This document shows positions 29,517-38,185 of a stretch of DNA of 64,000 nt, one piece after another; positions within the stretch are counted from its first letter, which is position 1; each line of letters opens with the position of its first letter. The notes under the pieces were generated by a model. The model was not told where the DNA came from, ran no database searches, and was given only the letters and a program-made list of their open reading frames with translations. The DNA is from Pseudothioclava arenosa (lineage in GTDB: Bacteria; Pseudomonadota; Alphaproteobacteria; Rhodobacterales; Rhodobacteraceae): positions 62,001-126,000 of the forward strand of contig NZ_NTJD01000002.1 of the NCBI RefSeq assembly GCF_002358085.1, written 5' to 3'. A program made the position numbers and the translations under genes.

Positions 29517-29563
29517 CGTCACAACGGCTTCCTGGCGTGACGGGGATTCATCAATGGAGCACC
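29517..29563 (+). ncRNA. SAM/SAH-type riboswitch upstream of metK
   Basis: The segment forms P1 with CGTCAC (29517-29522) and GTGACG (29537-29542) around the conserved loop AACGGCTTCCTGGC. TGGAGCA follows at 29555-29561. This matches the SAM/SAH riboswitch class described for Rhodobacterales metK genes, in which ligand binding makes a pseudoknot that takes up the ribosome-binding GGAG. Here that GGAG lies nine bases before the metK ATG, so SAM or SAH should repress translation. Confidence 0.88.
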
Positions 29564-29568
29564 TCCCA

Positions 29569-30735
29569 ATGACCCGACAGAATTATATCTTCACTTCCGA
29601 GTCCGTTTCGGAAGGGCACCCCGACAAGGTCTGTGACCGGATTTCGGATGCGGTGCTTGACGCCTTCCTGGCCGAAGAACCCAATGCCCGCGTCGCCTGC
29701 GAGACCTTCGCGACCACCAATCAGGTCGTCGTCGGCGGCGAGGTCGGGTTGAGCGACAAGACCCGGCTCGCCGACTTCATGACCAAGATCGACGGCATCG
29801 TCCGCGAGTGCGTCAAGGATATCGGCTATGAGCAGGACAAGTTCCACTGGGCGACGCTGAACTTCGCCAATTACCTGCACCCGCAATCCGCCCATATCAG
29901 CCAGGGCGTCGACAAGGATGGGGCGGGCGATCAGGGTATCATGTTCGGCTATGCGACCGACGAGACGCCCGAGCTGATGCCCGCGCCGATCCAGTACAGC
30001 CACGCGATCCTGCGCCGCCTCGCCGAGGTGCGCAAATCCGGGCAGGAGCCGACGCTCGGCCCCGACGCGAAATCGCAGCTTTCGGTGCGCTACGAGGGCG
30101 GCAAGCCGGTCGGCGTCAGCTCGATCGTGCTCTCGACGCAGCACATGTACGAAAGCCAGACCTCGGACGACATCCGCGCCATCGTCGAGCCCTATATCCG
30201 CGAGGTTCTGCCCGAGGGCTGGATCACCGAGGCGACCGAATGGTGGGTCAACCCGACCGGCACTTTCGTGATCGGGGGGCCCGATGGTGACGCGGGCCTG
30301 ACCGGGCGCAAGATCATCGTCGACACCTATGGCGGCGCTGCGCCGCATGGGGGCGGGGCGTTCTCGGGCAAGGACCCGACCAAGGTCGACCGCTCGGCCG
30401 CCTATGCCGCGCGCTATCTGGCGAAGAACGTGGTCGCTGCGGGTCTGGCGCAGAAATGCCTGATCCAGGTGTCCTACGCGATCGGTGTGGCCAAGCCGCT
30501 GTCGATCTATGCCGATACCTATGGCACGGGCCAGGTGCCGGATGAAGAGATCGAGCGCATTGTCGGTGAGTGCATGGACCTGACCCCGCGCGGCATCCGC
30601 ACGCATCTGGACCTCTGCCGCCCGATCTACGCGCGCACCGCCGCCTATGGCCATTTCGGCCGCGCCCCCGAGGCCGATGGCGGCTTCAGCTGGGAAAAGA
30701 CCGACCTGACCGAGGCGCTGAAGAAGGCGCTCTGA
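29569..30735 (+). CDS. metK: S-adenosylmethionine synthase
   Basis: Makes SAM from methionine and ATP. The 388-residue protein has the N-terminal [23 protein letters not shown] motif, the central [15 protein letters not shown] loop and [29 protein letters not shown]. An upstream in-frame ATG at 29554 exists but lies inside the riboswitch ribosome-site region. The ATG at 29569, with GGAG at 29556-29559, fits both the riboswitch architecture and the family start [11 protein letters not shown]. Confidence 0.97.
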   Translation: MTRQNYIFTSESVSEGHPDKVCDRISDAVLDAFLAEEPNARVACETFATTNQVVVGGEVGLSDKTRLADFMTKIDGIVRECVKDIGYEQDKFHWATLNFANYLHPQSAHISQGVDKDGAGDQGIMFGYATDETPELMPAPIQYSHAILRRLAEVRKSGQEPTLGPDAKSQLSVRYEGGKPVGVSSIVLSTQHMYESQTSDDIRAIVEPYIREVLPEGWITEATEWWVNPTGTFVIGGPDGDAGLTGRKIIVDTYGGAAPHGGGAFSGKDPTKVDRSAAYAARYLAKNVVAAGLAQKCLIQVSYAIGVAKPLSIYADTYGTGQVPDEEIERIVGECMDLTPRGIRTHLDLCRPIYARTAAYGHFGRAPEADGGFSWEKTDLTEALKKAL

Positions 30736-30762
30736 GATCGGGTCACGATGGATTTCGGGAAA

Positions 30763-30786
30763 GGCGGGCTTTGGGCCCGCCTTTTT
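30763..30786 (+). terminator. Intrinsic terminator after metK
   Basis: Seven-base stem GGCGGGC/GCCCGCC with loop TTTGG, then TTTTT. Confidence 0.85.
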
Positions 30787-30798
30787 CATTGGCCCGGG

Positions 30799-30865
30799 CG
30801 GGGGGCTCTGCCCCCCGGGCCGCGCGGGCGCGGCCTCCCCCCGGAGTATTTCCGGCTCGATGAAA
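30799..30865. repeat. Palindromic intergenic repeat, copy 3
   Basis: Hairpin CGGGGGGC-TCT-GCCCCCCG (30799-30817) followed by core CCCCCGGAGTATTTCCGGC and CGATGAA. It has the same layout as the copies at 18026 and 26312, and lies between the metK terminator and the DMT transporter. Confidence 0.65.
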
Positions 30866-30924
30866 GGGGTTGTGGCCGCCGCGCGGCGCGGGCAGGCTGC
30901 GCGCAGGGAGTGAGGGAGACGATC

Positions 30925-31371
30925 ATGGGCGAGAGCATGCGGTATGCGATGGTGATGCTGGCGGCGGGGATCGGCATTCCGATTCTTGCGGCGCTGAACG
31001 CGCAATTGGGCGCGCGCATCGGATCGCCCGTCGTCGCGGCGGTGGTGCTGTTTTGTGTGGCGCTGACCGGGGCGGTGGTGGCGATGATGCTGACGCAGGG
31101 GCCTTTGGCCTTCCGCCACGTGCCCGCGCAGCCGCGTTATCTGTTTCTCGCCGGGCTGCTGGTGTGTTTCTACGTGCTCTCGATCACCTGGGTTGCGCCC
31201 AAATTCGGCGTCGGCAATGCGGTGTTCTTCGTGCTGATGGGGCAGATGATTTCGGCGGCCCTGATCGACCAGTTCGGGCTGTTTGGGGCGATCCAGCGCC
31301 CGATCAGCGTGATGCGCGCGGCGGGGCTTGGCTCGATGGCGCTGGGGCTGATGCTGATCCTCAAGGCCTGA
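30925..31371 (+). CDS. DMT-superfamily small transporter (DUF606/YdcZ-like)
   Basis: A 148-residue membrane protein with five hydrophobic segments. It opens YAMVMLAAGIGIPILAALNAQLGARIGSP, which matches the half-size DMT proteins of the YdcZ family. It contains VLSITWVAPKFGVGNAVFFVLMGQMISAALIDQFG, the family's conserved central region. AGGGAGA precedes the ATG at 30925; the in-frame upstream part crosses the repeat element and is not coding in character. The substrate is unknown. Confidence 0.85.
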   Translation: MGESMRYAMVMLAAGIGIPILAALNAQLGARIGSPVVAAVVLFCVALTGAVVAMMLTQGPLAFRHVPAQPRYLFLAGLLVCFYVLSITWVAPKFGVGNAVFFVLMGQMISAALIDQFGLFGAIQRPISVMRAAGLGSMALGLMLILKA

Positions 31372-31414
31372 GACGGCTTGACCGGCGCGCGGGGCGGCGT
31401 TAGGTGCGCGCCCC

Positions 31415-32173
31415 ATGAGTGACACGCCCAAAACCCCCGATCACCCCGAGCGCGGCTGGCGCAATTTCTATGGCCGCCGCCATGGGAAGACGCTCAATCA
31501 GGCGCAGAAGGATTATCTGACCGAGGATCTGGCGGCGCTCTCGCCGGGCAAGGTTCGCTGGGAGGAGAACCCCACGCGTGTGCCCCTCGACATGGCCGCG
31601 CGGTTTCATGGCAAGCCGGTCTGGCTGGAGGTCGGCTTCGGCGGTGGTGAGCATATGGTCCACATGGCCGAGACCTATCCGGGTGTCGAGATCATCGGTT
31701 GCGAGCCCTTCATCAACGGTGTCGCGATGCTTCTGGGCAAGATCCGGCGGCTTGAGGTGCAGAACGTCGCGGTGCATCCGGGCGATGCGCGCGACCTGCT
31801 CGATGTGCTGCCGGAAGCCAGCCTTGAAAAGGCCTTTCTGCTCTACCCCGACCCCTGGCCGAAAAAGCGCCACCACCGCCGCCGGTTCGTGACACAAGAG
31901 CACCTTGCGCCGCTGTTTCGCGCGCTGAAACCGGGGGCTGAATTTCGCATCGCGACCGACATTCCCGATTACGTGCGCCAGGCGGTTGAAGAGGTGCCGC
32001 AGGCTGGCTTCGTGCCCGAATTCGAGGTGCCCGCGGGCTTCGACCCTGCCGCCCCCGCCGAGGTGCCGGGCGACTGGGACGCGCCCTGGGATGACTGGAT
32101 CTCGACGCGCTACGAACAAAAGGCGCTGCGCGAGGGCCGCAAGCCGCATTACCTGACCTATCGCCGCCCCTGA
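31415..32173 (+). CDS. trmB: tRNA (guanine-N7-)-methyltransferase
   Basis: Methylates G46 in the variable loop of tRNAs. The 252-residue SAM-dependent enzyme has the SAM-binding [15 protein letters not shown] motif. The signature [18 protein letters not shown] contains the catalytic and tRNA-contacting residues. The N-terminal YGRRHGKTL segment is the usual alphaproteobacterial start. It lies downstream of the DMT gene and is not overlapped with it. Confidence 0.95.
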   Translation: MSDTPKTPDHPERGWRNFYGRRHGKTLNQAQKDYLTEDLAALSPGKVRWEENPTRVPLDMAARFHGKPVWLEVGFGGGEHMVHMAETYPGVEIIGCEPFINGVAMLLGKIRRLEVQNVAVHPGDARDLLDVLPEASLEKAFLLYPDPWPKKRHHRRRFVTQEHLAPLFRALKPGAEFRIATDIPDYVRQAVEEVPQAGFVPEFEVPAGFDPAAPAEVPGDWDAPWDDWISTRYEQKALREGRKPHYLTYRRP

Positions 32174-32271
32174 GGGGGGCGCGGCGGGAAAATCGCGCCG
32201 TCGCCCCGCCTGCCGATTGCCGCCCCCGCCCCCTTGCGCTAACAGGGGCCAAGGCTTTGAGGGAGGCACGC

Positions 32272-33621
32272 ATGTCCGGCCATGGCGATCCGATTTTGAT
32301 GAAATCCCGCAAGGGCGGCCCGCTCTCGGGTGTGGCCGAGGTGCCCGGCGACAAGTCGATCAGCCATCGCGCGCTGATCCTTGGCGCACTTTCGGTCGGC
32401 CAGACCGAGGTGACGGGGCTCCTGGAAGGGCAGGACGTTCTGGATACCGCCAAGGCGATGGAGGCCTTTGGCGCCACCGTGAAACGGCTTGGCCCGGGGC
32501 ACTGGACGGTGGATGGCGTGGGCGTCGGCGGCTTTGCCGAGCCCGAGCAGGTCATCGACTGCGGCAATTCGGGCACCGGCGTGCGGCTGATCATGGGCTG
32601 CATGGCCAGTTCTCCGATCTCGGCCACGTTTACCGGCGACGCGAGCCTGCGCAAGCGCCCGATGGGCCGTGTGACTGACCCGATCGCGCTGTTCGGTGCG
32701 CGCGCCTATGGCCGCAAGGGCGGCCGTCTTCCGATGACCATCGTGGGTGCCGCCGATCCGGTGCCGGTCAGCTACGTGACGCCGATGGCCTCGGCGCAGG
32801 TGAAATCGGCGGTTCTGCTGGCGGGGCTGAACGCGCCCGGCCAGACCGTGGTGATCGAAAAGACCCCCACGCGCGACCATACCGAGCGGATGCTGCGTGG
32901 CTTTGGCGCCGAGATTACCACCGAGGACACCCCCGAGGGCCACAAGATCACCCTGCAAGGCCAGCCCGAGCTCAGGGCGCAAAAGGTCGCCGTGCCGCGC
33001 GACCCGAGCTCGGCGGCATTCCCGGTTTGCGCGGCCCTTCTGGTGCCGGGCTCCGATATCCTCGTGCCGGGCGTCAGTCAGAACCCGACGCGCAACGGGC
33101 TGTTCCTGACGCTGCGCGACATGGGCGCCGATATCGAATTCCTGAACGAACGGACCGAGGGCGGCGAGCCCGTGGCCGACCTGCGCGTCCGCTATTCGGA
33201 GCTGCACGGCATCGAGGTGCCGCCCGAGCGCGCCGCCGCGCAGATCGACGAATACCCGGTGCTTTCGGTTGTCGCCGCCTGCGCCACCGGCACCACGGTG
33301 ATGCGCGGTGTGCATGAGCTGCGGGTGAAGGAAAGCGACCGGATCGACGCGATGGCGCGCGGGCTTGAGGCCTGCGGTGTGCGCATCGAGGAAGATGAAG
33401 ACACGCTGATCGTCCACGGCATGGGCCCCGGCAACGTGCCCGGCGGCGCGACCTGCCAGACCCATATCGACCACCGCATCGCGATGAGCTTCCTCGTGCT
33501 GGGGCTGGCCAGCCAGAAACCGGTCGCGGTCGATGACGGCTCGCCGATCGCCACCTCCTTCCCGGTGTTCGAGGCGCTGATGGCGGGGCTTGGCGCCCAG
33601 ATCGAGCGGACCGGGGCATGA
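32272..33621 (+). CDS. aroA: 3-phosphoshikimate 1-carboxyvinyltransferase (EPSP synthase), class II motif set
   Basis: Sixth step of the shikimate pathway. The 449-residue protein carries the motifs that define class II EPSP synthases: PGDKS near residue 26, SAQVK, RDHTE and NPTR. At the position where the glyphosate-insensitive CP4 enzyme has NAATG, this protein has NSGTG, with glycine in place of the key alanine. The ATG at 32272 has GGGAGG upstream. aroA overlaps the next gene by ATGA and leads into the cmk-rpsA group. Confidence 0.95.
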   Translation: MSGHGDPILMKSRKGGPLSGVAEVPGDKSISHRALILGALSVGQTEVTGLLEGQDVLDTAKAMEAFGATVKRLGPGHWTVDGVGVGGFAEPEQVIDCGNSGTGVRLIMGCMASSPISATFTGDASLRKRPMGRVTDPIALFGARAYGRKGGRLPMTIVGAADPVPVSYVTPMASAQVKSAVLLAGLNAPGQTVVIEKTPTRDHTERMLRGFGAEITTEDTPEGHKITLQGQPELRAQKVAVPRDPSSAAFPVCAALLVPGSDILVPGVSQNPTRNGLFLTLRDMGADIEFLNERTEGGEPVADLRVRYSELHGIEVPPERAAAQIDEYPVLSVVAACATGTTVMRGVHELRVKESDRIDAMARGLEACGVRIEEDEDTLIVHGMGPGNVPGGATCQTHIDHRIAMSFLVLGLASQKPVAVDDGSPIATSFPVFEALMAGLGAQIERTGA

Positions 33622-34007
33622 CCACCGGGCGCTGCCTCTGTGGCGGGGTGCAGTACCGCGTCGAGGCGCCGCTGGAGCCGGTGACGGCCTGTCATTGCAG
33701 CCAGTGCCGCCGCCAGACCGGCCATTACGCGGCCTCGGCGCGCACCGAAATGGCGGCGCTGCGGATCGAGGGCGAGCTGCGTTGGTTTCAGTCCTCACCA
33801 CAAGCGCGGCGCGGCTTCTGCCCGGTCTGCGGCTCCTATCTGTTCTGGCAGGAGGGCGATGCCGTCTGGGTCACGGCGGGCACGCTTGATCCGCCGACGG
33901 GTCTGCGGCTCAGTCATCATATTTTCGCCGCCGACAAGGGCGATTACTATGAGATCACCGACGGGCTGCCCTGCTACGCCCGCTACAGTGACGGAGAGGC
34001 GCTATGA
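33618..34007 (+). CDS. GFA family zinc protein (glutathione-dependent formaldehyde-activating enzyme-like)
   Basis: A 129-residue beta-fold protein with the zinc-binding cysteines of the Gfa/CENP-V family: [23 protein letters not shown] and [13 protein letters not shown]. Most bacterial paralogues have unknown substrates. It overlaps aroA at its start and cmk at its end, both as ATGA, so all three genes are translationally coupled. No formaldehyde-oxidation genes are close. Confidence 0.88.
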   Translation: MTTGRCLCGGVQYRVEAPLEPVTACHCSQCRRQTGHYAASARTEMAALRIEGELRWFQSSPQARRGFCPVCGSYLFWQEGDAVWVTAGTLDPPTGLRLSHHIFAADKGDYYEITDGLPCYARYSDGEAL

Positions 34008-34600
34008 AATTCACCGTGGCCATCGACGGGCCGGCAGCCGCCGGCAAGGGCACGATCTCGCGCCAGATCGCGGCGCGGTTCGGCTTTGCGCATCTCGATA
34101 CCGGGCTGATCTATCGTGCGGTGGGGGCGAAAGTGGCCGAAGGGATGACGCCCGAGGCGGCAGCCGAGGGGCTCGTGCCCGAGGATCTGGAGCGCGGCGA
34201 TCTGCGCTCGCTCGAAGCGGGGCAGGCGGCCTCGAAAGTCGCCGCGATCCCGGCGGTGCGCGCGGCTTTGGTTGAGTTTCAGCGCCGCTTTGCCCGCCAG
34301 GACGGCGGCGCGGTGCTCGACGGGCGCGACATCGGCACGGTGATCTGCCCCGGCGCCGAGGTGAAGCTCTTTGTGACCGCGAGCCCCGAGGTGCGCGCCC
34401 ATCGCCGCTGGCTGGAAGTGGGTGGCGACGCCTCGCAGGTGCTGGCCGAGGTCAAGGAACGCGACGATCGCGACATGAACCGCGCCGATGCGCCCCTGCG
34501 CCCGGCTGCGGATGCGGTGACGATCGACACCTCCGAAATGACGATCGACGCGGCGGTGGATGCCGCCTGCGCCGAGGTGCTACGCCACCAGCGCGGCTAA
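34004..34600 (+). CDS. cmk: Cytidylate kinase
   Basis: Phosphorylates CMP and dCMP. The 198-residue protein has the P-loop [10 protein letters not shown] at residues 8-17, [11 protein letters not shown], and the late [15 protein letters not shown] motif. It is the usual gene before rpsA in proteobacteria. It overlaps the GFA gene by 4 bp. A promoter-like sequence in the gap after it suggests rpsA also has its own start. Confidence 0.95.
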   Translation: MKFTVAIDGPAAAGKGTISRQIAARFGFAHLDTGLIYRAVGAKVAEGMTPEAAAEGLVPEDLERGDLRSLEAGQAASKVAAIPAVRAALVEFQRRFARQDGGAVLDGRDIGTVICPGAEVKLFVTASPEVRAHRRWLEVGGDASQVLAEVKERDDRDMNRADAPLRPAADAVTIDTSEMTIDAAVDAACAEVLRHQRG

Positions 34601-34654
34601 GCGGCGCGGGCAGGGCGGTTTTGCGCCCGTGCGCCCCCGATCCCCAATAAATGC

Positions 34655-34683
34655 TTGTGAAGGGGCGGATTCGGGCCTATACG
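34655..34683 (+). promoter_or_regulatory. Candidate sigma-70 promoter for rpsA
   Basis: TTGTGA (34655-34660), 17-bp spacer, TATACG (34678-34683), in the 194-bp cmk-rpsA gap. Confidence 0.5.
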
Positions 34684-34689
34684 GCGCGG

Positions 34690-34726
34690 GTCCGAAAGGG
34701 CAGGCGCGAGTCTGCCCTGTTTGGAC
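34690..34726 (+). other. Two-part hairpin in the rpsA 5' leader
   Basis: An outer stem GTCCGAA (34690-34696) with TTTGGAC (34720-34726) and an inner stem GGGCAG (34698-34703) with CTGCCC (34712-34717) close an 8-base loop. It begins a few bases after the predicted -10 element, so it would lie at the very 5' end of the rpsA mRNA. Confidence 0.4.
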
Positions 34727-34794
34727 TTATTCAACGAAAGACCGGCGGAGCCAACCGCATGGCCAGCGAAACAGAAGTAAAGGAACTGATCTGC

Positions 34795-36474
34795 ATGTGC
34801 GCTAAAGCGACTATGGAAGAATTCGAGGCCCTTCTGAACGAAGCCCTCGAGATCGACACCCCCCAGGAGGGCGCGGTTGTCAAAGGCAAGGTCATCGCCA
34901 TCGAGGCGGGCCAGGCCATCATCGACGTCGGCTACAAGATGGAAGGCCGCGTTGACCTGAAAGAATTCTCGAACCCGGGCGAGGCCCCCTCGATCGCCAT
35001 CGGCGACGAAGTGGAAGTCTACCTCGACCGCGTTGAAAACGCCCGTGGCGAAGCCGTCATCTCGCGCGAGAAAGCTCGCCGCGAAGAGGCCTGGGATCGC
35101 CTGGAGAAAGCCTACGCCGCGGAAGAGCGCGTCGATGGCGCCATCTTCGGCCGCGTCAAAGGCGGCTTCACCGTCGATCTGGGCGGCGCTGTTGCGTTCC
35201 TGCCCGGCTCGCAGGTCGATGTGCGCCCCGTGCGCGACGCCGGCCCGCTGATGGGTCTCAAGCAGCCGTTCCAGATCCTGAAAATGGATCGTCGTCGCGG
35301 CAACATCGTGGTTTCGCGTCGCGCGATCCTCGAAGAATCGCGTGCCGAACAGCGCGCCGAAGTCATCTCGAAACTGGCCGAAGGCCAGATCGTCGATGGC
35401 GTGGTCAAGAACATCACCGAATACGGTGCGTTCGTTGATCTGGGCGGCGTCGACGGCCTGCTGCACGTCACCGACATGGCGTGGCGCCGCGTGAACCACC
35501 CGTCCGAGATCCTCTCGATCGGCGAGACCGTGAAGGTCCAGGTCGTGAAGATCAACAAGGACACCCACCGCATCTCGCTGGGCATGAAGCAGCTCCAGAA
35601 CGATCCGTGGGATTCGGTGGAAACCAAGTTCCCGATCGGTTCGGTCCACAAGGGCCGCGTGACCAACATCACCGACTACGGCGCATTCGTCGAACTCGAA
35701 GCCGGTGTCGAAGGCCTGGTCCACGTGTCCGAAATGTCCTGGACCAAGAAAAACGTGCACCCCGGCAAGATCGTTTCGACCTCGCAGGAAGTCGACGTCA
35801 TGGTCCTCGAGATCGACACCGCGAAGCGTCGCGTGTCGCTCGGCCTCAAGCAGTGCATGCGCAACCCGTGGGAAGTGTTCGCTGAAACCCACCCGGTCGG
35901 CACTGTCATCGAAGGCGAAGTCAAGAATATCACCGAATTCGGTCTGTTCATCGGCCTCGACAACGACATCGACGGCATGGTCCACCTGTCGGACCTGTCG
36001 TGGGAACAGCGCGGCGAAGACGCGATCCAGAACTACCGCAAAGGCGACATGGTCAAGGCCGCTGTCACCGAAGTGGACGTCGAGAAAGAGCGTATCTCGC
36101 TCTCGATCAAGGCTCTGGACGCCGACACCTTCTCGGACGCGGTTGACGGCGTGAAGCGCGGTTCGGTGATCACCGTGACCGTGACCGCGATCGAAGACGG
36201 CGGCATCGAGGTCGAATACAACGGCATGAAGTCCTTCATCCGCCGTTCGGACCTCGCGCGCGACCGCGCCGACCAGCGCCCCGAGCGCTTCCAGGTCGGT
36301 GACCACGTCGACGTCCGCGTCGTCAACGTCGACTCGAAAACCCGCAAGCTGGGCGTGTCGATCAAGGCGCGTGAGATCGCCGAAGAGAAAGAAGCCGTGG
36401 AACAGTACGGCTCGTCGGACTCGGGTGCTTCGCTGGGCGACATCCTCGGCGCGGCCCTCAAGGGCGACAAGTAA
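34795..36474 (+). CDS. rpsA: 30S ribosomal protein S1
   Basis: mRNA-binding ribosomal protein needed for initiation on structured messages. The 559-residue product holds six S1 repeats (examples: VVKNITEYGAFVDLGGVDGLLHVTDMAW, RVTNITDYGAFVELEAGVEGLVHVSEMSW, and EVKNITEFGLFIGLDNDIDGMVHLSDLSW). I chose the ATG at 34795 (MCAKATMEEF) because the conserved family start begins M-A-x-TMEEFEALL. An alternative ATG at 34759 adds 12 residues and has CGGAG upstream. Codon use is strongly biased, as expected for a highly expressed gene. Confidence 0.95.
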   Translation: MCAKATMEEFEALLNEALEIDTPQEGAVVKGKVIAIEAGQAIIDVGYKMEGRVDLKEFSNPGEAPSIAIGDEVEVYLDRVENARGEAVISREKARREEAWDRLEKAYAAEERVDGAIFGRVKGGFTVDLGGAVAFLPGSQVDVRPVRDAGPLMGLKQPFQILKMDRRRGNIVVSRRAILEESRAEQRAEVISKLAEGQIVDGVVKNITEYGAFVDLGGVDGLLHVTDMAWRRVNHPSEILSIGETVKVQVVKINKDTHRISLGMKQLQNDPWDSVETKFPIGSVHKGRVTNITDYGAFVELEAGVEGLVHVSEMSWTKKNVHPGKIVSTSQEVDVMVLEIDTAKRRVSLGLKQCMRNPWEVFAETHPVGTVIEGEVKNITEFGLFIGLDNDIDGMVHLSDLSWEQRGEDAIQNYRKGDMVKAAVTEVDVEKERISLSIKALDADTFSDAVDGVKRGSVITVTVTAIEDGGIEVEYNGMKSFIRRSDLARDRADQRPERFQVGDHVDVRVVNVDSKTRKLGVSIKAREIAEEKEAVEQYGSSDSGASLGDILGAALKGDK

Positions 36475-36497
36475 TCTGACCTTAGGTCAGTGACCGA

Positions 36498-36527
36498 CCC
36501 CGCCCCTCGCAAGAGGGGCGGGGTTTT
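36498..36527 (+). terminator. Intrinsic terminator with GCAA tetraloop after rpsA
   Basis: Eleven-base stem CCCCGCCCCTC/GAGGGGCGGGG capped by GCAA, followed by TTTTCTTTT. Confidence 0.9.
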
Positions 36528-36659
36528 CTTTTGCCGATTCGTTATGCTGCAGTTGCAGTGCCGGCCCGGTAAGAGGGCAATCGCGGTTTTGGGGCGTTCA
36601 GAAAGGCGAAGGCCGATGAAAACCACACGAAATTGCGACCGTTTTCCAAGCCTTTGACT

Positions 36660-36687
36660 TTGAGCAAAGCGGATTCTTCCGTATAGT
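36660..36687 (+). promoter_or_regulatory. Candidate promoter for ihfB
   Basis: TTGAGC (36660-36665), 16-bp spacer, TATAGT (36682-36687), 57 bp upstream of the ihfB start. A second TTGACT at 36654 would be too far from the -10. Confidence 0.4.
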
Positions 36688-36743
36688 CGAAGAAAGAAAA
36701 AGAAACCCGGTCCTGCCAGCCGAGGCCCTTGGGGGGGGAAACG

Positions 36744-37031
36744 ATGATCCGATCCGAGTTGATCGCGAAGATTTCCGAGGAGAACCCGCATCTGTTTCAG
36801 CGGGATGTCGAGAAGATCGTGAATACGATCTTCGAAGAGATCGTGTCGGCGCTTGCGCGCGGCGACCGGGTCGAGTTGCGCGGTTTTGGCGCCTTCTCGG
36901 TCAAGCGACGTGACGCACGCACCGGGCGCAACCCGCGCACCGGCGAAGCGGTGGACGTCGATGAAAAGCACGTGCCCTTCTTCAAGACCGGCAAACTCCT
37001 CCGGGATCGGCTGAACGGCGAAGAGAGCTGA
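36744..37031 (+). CDS. ihfB: Integration host factor subunit beta
   Basis: A 95-residue DNA-bending protein of the HU/IHF family, partner of IhfA. It has the beta-arm region [28 protein letters not shown] with the intercalating proline, and the C-terminal [15 protein letters not shown] helix. The ATG at 36744 follows a G-rich ribosome site (GGGGGGGGAAACG). It is separated from rpsA by a terminator and a candidate promoter, and followed two bases later by the LapA-family gene. Confidence 0.95.
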   Translation: MIRSELIAKISEENPHLFQRDVEKIVNTIFEEIVSALARGDRVELRGFGAFSVKRRDARTGRNPRTGEAVDVDEKHVPFFKTGKLLRDRLNGEES

Positions 37032-37032
37032 G

Positions 37033-37389
37033 ATGTTCCGACTACTGCGACTGTTGTTCCTCGGCGTGATCGCCGTGGTTCTCATCACCATTGCCATGGC
37101 GAACCGCGCCTGGGTCACGCTTTCGGTGCTGCCCGAGGAAATCGGCCAGCATCTGGGGCTAAACTGGTCGCTTGAGGTGCCGCTGTTTGCGGCGATCTTC
37201 GCGGGCGTCCTCTTGGGCCTGTTGATCGGCTTCGTCTGGGAGTGGATGCGCGAATACAAGATCCGCACGACCGCGACCAAGGCGACGCGCCGCGCGCATT
37301 ATCTTGAGAAGGAAGTGGATCGTCTCAAGACCTCGAAAGAGGGCCCGAAAGACGAGATCCTCGCCCTGATCGAGCCGCCGGCGAAGTAA
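37033..37389 (+). CDS. LapA-domain inner-membrane protein
   Basis: A 118-residue protein with two membrane helices (about residues 5-23 and 50-70) and a cytoplasmic C-terminal coiled coil ([19 protein letters not shown]). It matches the lipopolysaccharide assembly protein A (DUF1049) family. In E. coli LapA works with LapB to control LPS synthesis. Here it sits between ihfB and trpF with spacings of 1-2 bases, which is the usual alphaproteobacterial order, so it is co-transcribed with both. Confidence 0.88.
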   Translation: MFRLLRLLFLGVIAVVLITIAMANRAWVTLSVLPEEIGQHLGLNWSLEVPLFAAIFAGVLLGLLIGFVWEWMREYKIRTTATKATRRAHYLEKEVDRLKTSKEGPKDEILALIEPPAK

Positions 37390-37390
37390 G

Positions 37391-38068
37391 ATGGTCACCG
37401 TTGCGATCGACCGGAACCGCCCCGCGGGCGGTGTCCGCGTGAAAATCTGCGGGCTGCGCGAGCCCGCGCATCTGGCTGTCGCCGCCGAGGCAGGTGCGGC
37501 CTATGCGGGTTTCGTGTTCTTTCCCAAAAGCCCCCGCCACCTGAGCCTTGCCGAAGCCCGCGCGCTGGCGCTGGCCGCGCCCGTCGGGCTGGCCAAGGTG
37601 GCGCTTGTGGTGAATGCCTCGGACGCCGATCTGGACGCGATCCTGGCCGAAGTGCCGATCGACATGGTCCAGCTGCATGGCGCCGAAACGCCCGCCCGCG
37701 TGGCCGAGATTCGCGCGCGCACTGGCCTGCCCGTGATGAAGGCGGTGGGCGTTGCCGAAGCTTCGGATCTGCCCGCGCTGGCCGAGTATGAGGCGGTGGC
37801 CGACCAGATCCTGGTCGATGCGAAGGCGCCGAAAGGGGCCGATCTGCCGGGTGGCAACGGGCTGGCCTTCGACTGGCGGCTGATTGCCGGGCGCGAATGG
37901 GCGCGGCCCTGGATGCTGGCGGGCGGGCTCACGCCCGGGAACGTCGCCGAGGCGGTGCGCCTCACCGGCGCTTGGCAGGTCGATGTCAGCTCGGGCGTGG
38001 AAAGCGCACCCGGCCAGAAAGACCCCGCCCTGATCCGCGCCTTCATCGCCGCCGCGCAAAGCGCCTGA
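37391..38068 (+). CDS. trpF: Phosphoribosylanthranilate isomerase
   Basis: TIM-barrel enzyme of tryptophan synthesis. The 225-residue protein has [35 protein letters not shown] with the catalytic Cys-Gly, then DMVQLHGAE. The C-terminal phosphate-binding part is [37 protein letters not shown]. The start is one base after the lapA stop. A longer N-terminus by about 15 residues relative to some homologues is possible. Confidence 0.95.
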   Translation: MVTVAIDRNRPAGGVRVKICGLREPAHLAVAAEAGAAYAGFVFFPKSPRHLSLAEARALALAAPVGLAKVALVVNASDADLDAILAEVPIDMVQLHGAETPARVAEIRARTGLPVMKAVGVAEASDLPALAEYEAVADQILVDAKAPKGADLPGGNGLAFDWRLIAGREWARPWMLAGGLTPGNVAEAVRLTGAWQVDVSSGVESAPGQKDPALIRAFIAAAQSA

Positions 38069-38185
38069 TCCGCAGGGTTCCCTTCGCGCGCAAAGCGGCA
38101 GCGCATGATATTTTGCGCCGCTAACTTTACCGCCCCCCCCATTCGCGCTATCTGCGGAGGGACAGATTTTTCAAGGTGACTGCGC

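Noticed and set aside
26469-29522. A 1017-codon open frame on the minus strand
   Set aside because: It is antisense to ybeY, corC and lnt, with low-complexity Arg/Gln/His composition and no recognisable domain.
38090-38125. Imperfect hairpin AGCGGCAGCGCA/TGCGCCGCT upstream of trpB as a trp attenuator
   Set aside because: It has a three-base bulge, no leader peptide with Trp codons and no T run.
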